Source of the DNA: Alphaproteobacteria bacterium
Lineage (GTDB): Bacteria; Pseudomonadota; Alphaproteobacteria; Rhizobiales; Rhizobiaceae
Reading direction: 5' to 3'
NCBI GenBank assembly: GCA_017308345.1
Contig: JAFKFE010001124.1
Coordinates: 1-5,384 of the forward strand
DNA: 5,384 bases
Shown: positions 1-5,258 of the stretch, in pieces
Numbering within the stretch: position 1 is the stretch's first letter
How the letters are laid out: every line of letters starts with the position of its first letter
The notes under the pieces: generated by a model
The model's database searches: none
Seen by the model: the letters and a program-made list of their open reading frames with translations, nothing else
What the model was told of the DNA's origin: nothing
Translations under genes and position numbers: made by a program

Positions 1-867
1 GAGCGATGAGGGGATGCCGAGCAGGTTGACGAGGTTCTGCAGCTCTTGCAGCAGCACGGTACCGAGGATGACGCCGACCAGCGAGCCCTCGCCGCCGCGC
101 AGCGAGAAGCCGCCGAGCACCGCCGCGGCGATGGCATAGAGTTCATAGAACTGGCCGTGGCTCGCCGGCGAGATCGAGCGCGTGTACATGGCGAAATAGA
201 TCGCCGACAGCGCGGTCAGCACGCCGCAGATGACATAGGCCGCGATGATCACCCGGCCGGTGCGGATGCCTGAATATTTCGCCGCTTCCTCGTTCTTGCC
301 GATCGCGTAGAGCTAGCGGCCGAACACCGCGCGGTGCAGCACCACCCACATGATGATGGCGATGACGATAAGCGCGATGAAGGAGTTCGGCAGGCCGTAG
401 GAGCGGCCTGCGGTCAGGAATTCGAGCGTCGGGAAATTCTGCCCGAAGGCGAAGCCAGCCGTGCCGTCGGCGGTGTAGAAGCGCGCCACGCCGCGATAGA
501 TGAGCAGGCCGCACAACGTCACCACGAAAGGCTGCAGCTTCAGCCGCGTGATCAGCCAGCCATGCACGAAGCCGATGACGGCGCCGAGCGCGATGATCAC
601 CACGAAGGCCAGCGGCCAGTCCAATTCGCGCACCGCGATGAAGTCGATGAACAGCGTGCCGAGCAGCGCGATCAGCGAGCCGACCGACAATTCGATGCCG
701 CCGGTGATGATGACGAAGGCCTGGCCGATCGACAGGATGCCGAACAGCGCGACGAGGTTGGAGGTGTTGGCGAGGTTGATGCCCGACAGGAAGCGCGGGT
801 TGATGGCCGTCACCACCGCGCCGACCACCAAGATCAGGATCAGCAGGCCGAGATCTTTCTTGCTCAT
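1..867 (-). pseudogene. Sugar ABC transporter permease (CUT2/RbsC-like), interrupted by an amber codon; 3' end outside window
   Basis: Membrane-spanning subunit of a CUT2-type sugar importer. The open part is 184 residues, starting at the ATG at 867-865. It has hydrophobic segments at roughly residues 6-23, 37-56, 61-79, 84-106, 112-128 and 162-177. It carries the family motif GGIELSVGS (56-64) and a QPFVVTL...YRG segment (112-125). Translation stops at TAG (plus positions 313-315) right after VFGR. Beyond the stop the same frame stays open for 104 codons to the window edge. It reads LYAIGKNEEAAKYSGI, then AAAVLGGFSLRGGEG and LQNLVNLLGI, which match the conserved cytoplasmic loop and C-terminal half of RbsC-type permeases. 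RbsC has Tyr at the stop position (GRYIYALGGNE), so a single TAC-to-TAG change explains it. The start overlaps the ATPase stop by ATGA and has GGGAGGAG about 6 bases upstream. A truncated product would lack the coupling loop and last helices and is unlikely to work. About 30 C-terminal residues lie outside the window. Confidence 0.88.
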
Positions 868-2429
868 TCAACTCCTCCCGCCGCTTGCAGCAGCTTCGGC
901 TTCTTGCCGACGGCCAGCAAGAGCACGTTCTCCTGGCTGAAGTCGTCCTTGTCGAGGACGCCGGAGATCTGCCCCTCATGCATGACCGCGATGCGGTCCG
1001 ACACGCCGATCACCTCTTCCATGTCGCTGGAGATCATCAGCACCGCGACGCCGGCATCGGCCAGCGCCCGCATCAGCCCGTAGATCTCGGCCTTGGCGCC
1101 GATGTCGATGCCGCGCGTCGGCTCGTCCAGGATCATCACCTTGGGGTTCATCGCCAGCCACTTGGCCAGAACCACCTTCTGCTGGTTGCCACCCGACAGC
1201 GTGCCGGTGCGGGTTGCCACCGACGGCGCCTTGATGCCGAGGTTCTTCTTCTGCTTTTCGGCCGTCGCGAGCTCGGCGCCGGTCGAGACCAGCGAGCGCC
1301 TGGCGTGCGCCGGCAGGTTGGGCAGCGAGATGTTCTGGGCGATCGAAAGGTCGAGCAGGATGCCGGTGAGCTTGCGGTCTTCCGGCACGAGGAAGATGCC
1401 GTTCGCCACCGCATCCGCCGCCGAGCCGACATCGAGCGGCTTGCCGTCCAGCGTCACGCTGCCGGCCAGCCGCTCGTCGATGCCGAACAGCACGCGCGCG
1501 AGCTCGGTGCGGCCGGAACCGACCAGTCCGGCGAGGCCGAGGATTTCCGCGCGCCTCAGTTCGATGCTGACCGACCGGTCCGGATAGGTGCTGGTGCGGA
1601 TCGCGTCGGCCGACAACGCCACGCTGCCCGGAGCCCGCGCGGCCTCGCCCGCCTTCTCGCGCTCTTTCAGCATGCGGCCGATCATCAGCCTGACCATCTC
1701 GTCGTGATTGATCCGGTCCTTCGCCAGCGTGCCGGCCAGCGTGCCGTCGCGCAGCACCACGACACGGTCGGCGACGCGCTCGATCTCATGCAGCCGGTGC
1801 GAGATGAAGATGACGCTGATGCCTTGCGCCTTCAGCCCCTTGATGACGTCGAGCAGTTTTTCCGTCTCGGCGATCGGCAGGCTGGAGGTCGGTTCGTCGA
1901 GGATGACCAGTCGCGCCCTGATCGACAGCGCCTTGGCGATCTCGACCATCTGCTGCTGGGCGAGCGACAGCGAGGCGACCGGCGCGTCGGCCGAGAAATT
2001 GGCGCCGACGCGCTTCAGGAGCGGCGCCGCCATGTCGCGCAGTTTCGCGCGGTCGACCAGCTTCAGCGGTCCGGCGCGCAGCGGCTCGCGGCCGAAGAAG
2101 ATATTGGCGGCGACATCGAGGTTTTCGAAGAGGTTGAGCTCCTGATGCACGAAGGCGATGCCGGAACCGATGCTCTGCTCGACGGTCAGCCCGTCATGCG
2201 CCACGCCATCGACGGTGATGGCGCCGCTGTCCGGCCGCGTCACGCCGCCGAGGATCTTCATCAGCGTCGATTTGCCGGCGCCGTTTTCGCCGACCAGGCC
2301 GATGACCTCGCCAGGCCGGACCTCCATGGAGAACCCATCCAGCGCGACGACGCCCGGATAGGTCTTGCGCACGGCTTCCAGGCTCAGGAACGGAGCGGTG
2401 TTTGGGTGAGCGGTGTCGGTAGAGGTCAT
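864..2429 (-). CDS. Sugar ABC transporter ATP-binding protein (two ATPase domains, RbsA/MglA type)
   Basis: Cytoplasmic ATPase that powers a CUT2 sugar importer; 521 residues from the chosen ATG, a normal length for the family. Domain 1 has Walker A GENGAGKST (47-55), Q-loop VHQE (94-97), signature LSLAQQQ (154-160), Walker B LVILDEP (174-180) and switch His211. Domain 2 has a degenerate Walker A (GLVGSGRTEL, 301-310, no GKS/T), an intact signature LSGGNQQK (411-418), Walker B VMILDEP (431-437), and Ser-Asp where the switch His would be. One competent and one degenerate site is usual for RbsA/MglA proteins. The start is uncertain: the frame also allows a GTG at 2471, adding 14 residues unlike the family, and neither start has a clear Shine-Dalgarno sequence. 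The ATG at 2429 was chosen because it puts the first Walker A at the usual distance. The gene lies 121 bases after the binding-protein gene, and its TGA overlaps the permease ATG, indicating one operon. Substrate not predictable. Confidence 0.95.
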   Translation of the reverse strand: MTSTDTAHPNTAPFLSLEAVRKTYPGVVALDGFSMEVRPGEVIGLVGENGAGKSTLMKILGGVTRPDSGAITVDGVAHDGLTVEQSIGSGIAFVHQELNLFENLDVAANIFFGREPLRAGPLKLVDRAKLRDMAAPLLKRVGANFSADAPVASLSLAQQQMVEIAKALSIRARLVILDEPTSSLPIAETEKLLDVIKGLKAQGISVIFISHRLHEIERVADRVVVLRDGTLAGTLAKDRINHDEMVRLMIGRMLKEREKAGEAARAPGSVALSADAIRTSTYPDRSVSIELRRAEILGLAGLVGSGRTELARVLFGIDERLAGSVTLDGKPLDVGSAADAVANGIFLVPEDRKLTGILLDLSIAQNISLPNLPAHARRSLVSTGAELATAEKQKKNLGIKAPSVATRTGTLSGGNQQKVVLAKWLAMNPKVMILDEPTRGIDIGAKAEIYGLMRALADAGVAVLMISSDMEEVIGVSDRIAVMHEGQISGVLDKDDFSQENVLLLAVGKKPKLLQAAGGVE

Positions 2430-2506
2430 CACGGCATAGTTTATCGCACTTGGCAGCAGCCGGTGTGCCACAGACTGACGGGCGTTGGCGGGTCCGTCAA
2501 TACGAA

Positions 2507-2536
2507 CGCCGGCTCAAGGAAGCCCTCGAGCCGGCG
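2507..2536 (-). other. Intercistronic inverted repeat between binding-protein and ATPase genes
   Basis: A perfect 9-bp inverted repeat, CGCCGGCTC (2507-2515) and GAGCCGGCG (2528-2536), with a 12-base loop, lies 14 bases after the binding-protein stop. In the minus-strand transcript it is not followed by a real U-run (TTCGTATT), so it is not a standard intrinsic terminator. Hairpins here in sugar ABC operons often protect the upstream message or cause partial termination, giving more binding protein than ATPase. That role is inferred. Confidence 0.6.
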
Positions 2537-2550
2537 CAACCGTGCCGGGT

Positions 2551-3513
2551 TTACTTGCCCGCCATCGCCTTGAGGTTGGCGGCGTAGGCGTCGACGTCGT
2601 CCTTGCCGATGATCTTGGTCGGCACGATGATCAGGCCATTGGCCGGAATGCCCGACTTGTCGCCCTTGAGGTAGGCGGCCATCAGCTTCATGCCCTGATA
2701 GGCCCATTCGAACGGCTGCTGCACGACGGTCGCGGCGACAGTGCCTTCCTTGACGCCGCCCAGCGTGATCGGATCGTCGTCGAAGCCGACGACGGTGATC
2801 TGGCCGAGCTTGCCGGCGTCGCGCAGCGCTTCATAGATGCGCGGCGTGTTGTAGGAATAGAAGCCGACCATGCAGGTGATGTCGGGGCTGGCCACCAGCG
2901 CGTCCTCGACATTCTTCTTGGCGCGGGCCTGGTCGATGTCATCGCCGCGGACGTCGACCAGTTCGATATTGGTGCCCTTGAGCCCTTCCTTCATGCCCTC
3001 AATGCGCTCCTTGGCATTGTCGGCGCCGAGCAGGCCGACGAAGCCCAGGCATTTGCCGCCGTTCGGCATCGCCTTCTTGGCGATCTCGGCCGCCTGCTTG
3101 CCGGCATCGACATTGGACGAGCCGATGTAAGCGACGCGGTTGGTCTGCGGGGCGTCCGAGTCCGTGGTGAACAGCGCCGTTTCAGACGCGATCTTGTTCA
3201 GCCCGTCGGTCGAGGTCTTGGGGTCGACGGCCGAGACCATGATGCCCTTGACGCCCGCCGTCACCAGGTCGTCCATCAGCCGCTGCTGGATGGCGACCGA
3301 CGACTGTTCCGGATACTTCAGCTCGAGATTGTAGTCGGGCAGTTCGCCCTGCGCCTTCTTCACGCCGGCTTCCGCCGCCTTCCAGAAGTCTGACGCGCCG
3401 TTGACGACGAAGGCCAGCGTCGGCTTGTCGTCCGCGCGGGCAACCGCCGTGGCCGCAAGCCCGAGAGCCAAGGCCGCCGCGGCGACGGATGCGTTACGGA
3501 TCATGGATTTCAT
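2551..3513 (-). CDS. Periplasmic sugar-binding protein of ABC transporter (type 1 periplasmic binding fold)
   Basis: Captures a sugar in the periplasm and delivers it to the membrane subunits; first gene of the importer operon. The 320-residue length fits the RbsB-like (peripla_BP_4) family. Residues 1-27 form a Sec signal peptide: basic MKSMIRN, an Ala/Leu-rich core, and a signal peptidase I site after AVARA (cleavage at 27/28, mature protein starting DDKP). The mature start TLAFVVNGASDFWKAAEAG is the usual first strand and ligand-contact loop. Further family landmarks are GIMVSAVDP, TTDSDAP (ligand-contact Asp region), VAYIGSSNVDAGKQAAE and TVVGFDDDP. The ATG at 3513 was chosen over the Met at residue 4 because GGGAGG (plus 3521-3526) sits about 7 bases upstream. 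The protein ends at TAA. Ribose, another pentose or hexose, or a polyol is possible; no specific sugar can be named. Confidence 0.95.
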   Translation of the reverse strand: MKSMIRNASVAAAALALGLAATAVARADDKPTLAFVVNGASDFWKAAEAGVKKAQGELPDYNLELKYPEQSSVAIQQRLMDDLVTAGVKGIMVSAVDPKTSTDGLNKIASETALFTTDSDAPQTNRVAYIGSSNVDAGKQAAEIAKKAMPNGGKCLGFVGLLGADNAKERIEGMKEGLKGTNIELVDVRGDDIDQARAKKNVEDALVASPDITCMVGFYSYNTPRIYEALRDAGKLGQITVVGFDDDPITLGGVKEGTVAATVVQQPFEWAYQGMKLMAAYLKGDKSGIPANGLIIVPTKIIGKDDVDAYAANLKAMAGK

Positions 3514-3524
3514 AGTTCAACCTC

Positions 3525-3551
3525 CCTTGTAGAACTTTGCCTTGTGGAACT
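3525..3551 (-). repeat. 15-base-period direct repeat in binding-protein leader
   Basis: CCTTGTAGAACT (plus 3525-3536) and CCTTGTGGAACT (3540-3551) differ at one base and are offset by exactly 15 bases, next to the Shine-Dalgarno sequence of the binding-protein gene. In the minus-strand transcript each copy contains ACAAGG, and the copy nearer the gene runs into the real GGGAGG. A period divisible by three fits a short leader reading frame but could also be simple duplication. Confidence 0.6.
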
Positions 3552-3681
3552 CATCGCCGATGTCTCGGCAGCGGCCTGGACAACCCTCCTCCTCAAGGGT
3601 CTGGCGCGAAGGTCCGCCGATTTAAGAGCGGTGCCGATCCGGCCGCGATCGAGACACTAGACACTCATGCGGTGTTCGTAA

Positions 3682-3712
3682 ATAGTCCGATTTGTCTGAC
3701 ATTTTCGTGAAA
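3682..3712 (-). promoter_or_regulatory. Weak candidate promoter of the importer operon overlapping a TTTCGTGAAA palindrome
   Basis: On the minus strand TTCACG (plus 3706-3711) and GACTAT (3682-3687) are spaced 18 bases apart; each matches the sigma70 consensus only partly. The -35 candidate lies within TTTCGTGAAA (3703-3712), a 10-bp sequence with 4-bp arms around GT, in the AT-rich stretch where the operon promoter should lie. A regulator bound here would affect polymerase directly. No better minus-strand promoter was seen between here and the gene. Confidence 0.25.
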
Positions 3713-3808
3713 TCGATGCCGACCCCACTCCGGTGATGCCGCCGGATTTCGGGCGAGCGTTCCTCCCACTTGCCGGCACCGAGCGGAGGCCCGGACGGTT
3801 ACGACGAA

Positions 3809-3836
3809 TTGACAGTAGAACGCTTACAGCTATTAG
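3809..3836 (+). promoter_or_regulatory. Candidate sigma70-type promoter (P1) facing the LacI-family gene
   Basis: A perfect TTGACA (3809-3814) is followed after 16 bases by TATTAG (3831-3836), which matches the -10 consensus at four of six positions. It is the best plus-strand promoter by eye in the divergent region. Transcription would begin near 3843, giving a leader of about 300 bases before the regulator ATG that contains all the hairpins between 3864 and 4010. It could instead serve a small RNA. Confidence 0.4.
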
Positions 3837-3850
3837 TAAAGACTATTAGT
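3830..3850. repeat. Tandem CTATTAGT boxes at promoter P1
   Basis: CTATTAGT occurs at 3830-3837 and 3843-3850, 13 bases apart. The second copy lies in ACTATTAGT (3842-3850), a perfect 9-base palindrome with 4-base arms. The first copy overlaps the P1 -10 element. A third TATTAGT is part of the palindrome at 4038-4051. A recurring box at both candidate regulator promoters suggests a protein-binding site. Confidence 0.45.
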
Positions 3851-3863
3851 TATGAAGCCGCGA

Positions 3864-3907
3864 GGCGCGCTTTCGACGCGGAGGAGACGCTGGTCGAAAG
3901 ACGCGCC
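3864..3907. other. Long stem-loop (17 bp with two small bulges)
   Basis: GGCGCG (3864-3869) pairs with CGCGCC (3902-3907), CTTTCGAC (3870-3877) with GTCGAAAG (3893-3900), and GCG (3878-3880) with CGC (3888-3890). The only unpaired positions are A3901, T3891-G3892 and the 7-base loop GAGGAGA (3881-3887). Seventeen pairs in 44 bases is far beyond chance and stable in either strand's RNA. As plus-strand RNA the loop is Shine-Dalgarno-like (AGGAG); as minus-strand RNA it is UCUCCUC, which resembles an anti-Shine-Dalgarno. There is no U-run on either side, so it is not an intrinsic terminator. It may be part of an RNA leader, a small RNA, or a palindromic intergenic repeat. Confidence 0.7.
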
Positions 3908-3928
3908 GGGAGTGAGGAGAGCGAGCGC

Positions 3929-3985
3929 GACAAGGCCTGCAGTCGCACGGAAAATGCTGGAATTGTCAGCATTGCTGACCTTGTC
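3929..3985. other. Nested and mutually exclusive inverted repeats, including a 15-bp palindrome
   Basis: The outer arms GACAAGG (3929-3935) and CCTTGTC (3979-3985) and the inner arms AATGCTG (3953-3959) and CAGCATT (3967-3973) are both perfect 7-bp inverted repeats and can form together. The right inner arm also belongs to a perfect palindrome, GTCAGCATTGCTGAC (3965-3979, 7-bp arms around one base), which could not pair at the same time. On DNA the 15-bp palindrome is a good dimeric-regulator site; in RNA the arrangement resembles alternative structures of an attenuator or leader. Which applies is unknown. Confidence 0.55.
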
Positions 3986-3995
3986 TGACGGGTTT

Positions 3996-4010
3996 CGTCG
4001 CGAGGCGACG
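3996..4010. other. Short GC-rich hairpin
   Basis: CGTCGC (3996-4001) and GCGACG (4005-4010) form a perfect 6-bp stem with a GAG loop. It follows the nested repeats closely and precedes the second candidate promoter. No T-run follows on the plus strand, so it is not a typical terminator, though it could close a structured RNA that starts at P1. Confidence 0.45.
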
Positions 4011-4021
4011 TAGCCGGCGAT

Positions 4022-4051
4022 TTGCATGTCCTGTCTGCTAATATGTATTAG
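4022..4051 (+). promoter_or_regulatory. Candidate promoter (P2) of the LacI-family gene with palindrome over its -10 region
   Basis: TTGCAT (4022-4027) and TATTAG (4046-4051) are separated by 18 bases and each matches the sigma70 consensus at four positions. The -10 element is the right half of CTAATATGTATTAG (4038-4051), an inverted repeat with 6-bp arms around TG. Transcription would start near 4058, leaving a leader of about 85 bases. A palindrome on the -10 suggests repression, perhaps by the LacI-family product itself. It lacks the central CG common in LacI-family operators, so the link is tentative. Confidence 0.35.
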
Positions 4052-4142
4052 TCTGGTGCAACCTCGATAAACGTAACGGCCACGACCGTCTTGCCGTTGC
4101 CGCCGCCTTTGCTTTAGAGCCGGCTGGGTTTGGGAAACGACC

Positions 4143-5258
4143 ATGAGCGAACCGACGGAACTGCGCGATCCTCCCGGGGCTTCCAGGCGCCGCAAGCCGG
4201 CGGCCAAGCCGAAGGGGCGTGTCACCATGACCGACATCGCGCGCGCCGCCGGCTGCTCGCAGGCAACGGTGTCGTTCGTGCTCAACAATTCGCCTGGTAT
4301 CAGGCTGTCGCAGCAGACGCGTGACCGGGTGATCGAGGCCGCCAGGGCGCTGGGCTATTCGCCGCCGGTCTTCTCGGCGCTCCGGCCGCCCGTGACACCG
4401 TTCGAAGGCCTGGACGGCGTCATCGGCTTCGCGGTCGACCAGCTCGCCACCAGCCCCGAGGCGGTGGTCGCCATCGAAGGCGCGCGGCAGGCCTCGTGGA
4501 ACGCCGGCAATGTGCTTCTGGTGGCGCAGACCATGGGCGACGCGGTGATGGAGCCGCGCGCGATTTCAGCGCTGACGCGGCGCGGTATCTCGGCGCTGAT
4601 CTACATGACGATCTTCACCCGCGAGATCACGGCGCCCGATTTCCTCTACAGCCTCGATATCACGATCATCCTGCTCAACTGCTACACCGCCGACTATGCC
4701 TTCCCGGCCGTGGTTCCCTCCGCGATCGCCGGCGGCCAGAGCGCGACAAGGCATCTCACCGCCCACGGCCATCGCCGCATCGCCACGATCACCGGCGAGC
4801 CGTGGATGCAGGCCGCGCAGGATCGGCTGAAAGGCTATCGCCGCGCCCTGGCCACCGCCGACATCCCCTTCGATCCGGAGCTGGTGGTCGAAGGCGATTG
4901 GTCGGCCAGCGCCGGTTACGCCGCGACGGTGAAGCTGCTCGGGCTCAAGGAGCGCCCCACCGCCATCTTCTGCCAGAACGACCGCACGGCGATCGGCTGC
5001 TACGAAGCGCTGAAGGAAGCCGGCCTGCATATCCCGCGCGACATCTCCGTGGTCGGCTATGACGACGAGGAGATCGCCCGCCATCTCTTCCCGCCGCTGA
5101 CGACTTCCATCCTGCCGCATCTGGCGATGGGCCAATGGGCGATCGAGCAGTTGGAAACGCCACCGGCGCCCGGCCGCGGACGGTATCCCATCACCAAGCT
5201 GGAATGCCCGCTGGTGGGGCGGGAGAGCGTGGCGGACGTTAAGGGAGCAGCAGGATGA
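4143..5258 (+). CDS. LacI-family transcriptional regulator
   Basis: Ligand-responsive DNA-binding regulator of 371 residues, probably controlling the divergent sugar importer. A basic, proline-rich N-terminal extension (1-26) precedes the LacI helix-turn-helix: VTMTDIARAAG (27-37), recognition helix SQATVSFVLNN (39-49), and TRDRVIEAARALGYSP (59-74). The effector domain, a periplasmic-binding-protein fold, runs from about residue 91 (DGVIGFAVDQ) to the C-terminus, with landmarks LTAHGHRRIATITG (205-218), QND..AIGCYEAL (278-290), DISVVGYDDEEIA (300-312) and LTTSI (319-323). The hinge is unusual: PPVFSALRPP in place of the common PN..AR.L pattern. The usual V..DN..G segment before the HLTAHGH helix reads VVPSAIAGG, lacking Asp-Asn. 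The ATG at 4143 was chosen because later starts cut into the helix-turn-helix; the upstream GGGAAA (4132-4137) is a weak ribosome site. The TGA overlaps the next gene's ATG by 4 bases. Confidence 0.93.
   Translation: MSEPTELRDPPGASRRRKPAAKPKGRVTMTDIARAAGCSQATVSFVLNNSPGIRLSQQTRDRVIEAARALGYSPPVFSALRPPVTPFEGLDGVIGFAVDQLATSPEAVVAIEGARQASWNAGNVLLVAQTMGDAVMEPRAISALTRRGISALIYMTIFTREITAPDFLYSLDITIILLNCYTADYAFPAVVPSAIAGGQSATRHLTAHGHRRIATITGEPWMQAAQDRLKGYRRALATADIPFDPELVVEGDWSASAGYAATVKLLGLKERPTAIFCQNDRTAIGCYEALKEAGLHIPRDISVVGYDDEEIARHLFPPLTTSILPHLAMGQWAIEQLETPPAPGRGRYPITKLECPLVGRESVADVKGAAG

Larger units (their letters stand above)
3514..4142. other. Divergent intergenic region (629 bp), gene-free but rich in repeats and palindromes
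   Basis: No convincing long coding sequence is seen. The region must hold the promoters and operators for the minus-strand importer operon and the plus-strand regulator. Its AT content is clearly higher than in the flanking genes around 3660-3720, 3800-3855 and 4020-4075, where the candidate promoters lie. Between 3864 and 4010 several perfect inverted repeats are packed together (listed separately), more than a simple pair of divergent promoters needs. A small unannotated RNA, a long structured leader for the regulator, or the remnant of a palindromic repeat element are all possible. Confidence 0.7.

Noticed and set aside
313..315. Programmed readthrough or recoding of the amber codon (for example as an unusual amino acid)
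   Set aside because: There is no sign of a recoding element, ordinary RbsC permeases have Tyr here, and one base change explains the stop. Mutation or sequencing error is simpler.
2495..2500. TTGACG on the minus strand as an internal promoter for the ATPase gene
   Set aside because: No acceptable -10 element lies 15-19 bases downstream, so the resemblance to a -35 box is likely chance.
885..2573. Very long plus-strand open frame (over 500 codons) opposite the ATPase gene
   Set aside because: It is antisense to a fully recognisable two-domain ABC ATPase. Its translation is a low-complexity Arg/Asp/His/Ala-rich string with no domain, as expected for the reverse strand of GC-rich coding DNA.
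2485..3393. Plus-strand open frame of about 300 codons opposite the binding-protein gene
   Set aside because: Same antisense artefact; the minus strand carries a clear signal peptide, ribosome site and family motifs.
3864..3907. Integron attC-like site because of the bulged palindrome
   Set aside because: No core GTT/AAC sites flank it and there is no integrase or gene-cassette context; the resemblance is only a bulged stem.
3770..3988. 72-codon plus-strand frame with TTG start in the divergent region
   Set aside because: There is no ribosome site, the start is rare, no family is recognisable, and it runs straight through the strong inverted repeats, so the frame is more likely incidental.
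3996..4010. Intrinsic terminator at the GC-rich hairpin
   Set aside because: The stem is only 6 bp and no T-run follows on either strand.
3833..4288. 151-codon minus-strand frame overlapping the divergent region and the start of the regulator gene
   Set aside because: It would begin antisense inside the LacI-family helix-turn-helix coding region, shows no recognisable domain, and crosses the candidate promoters and hairpins.
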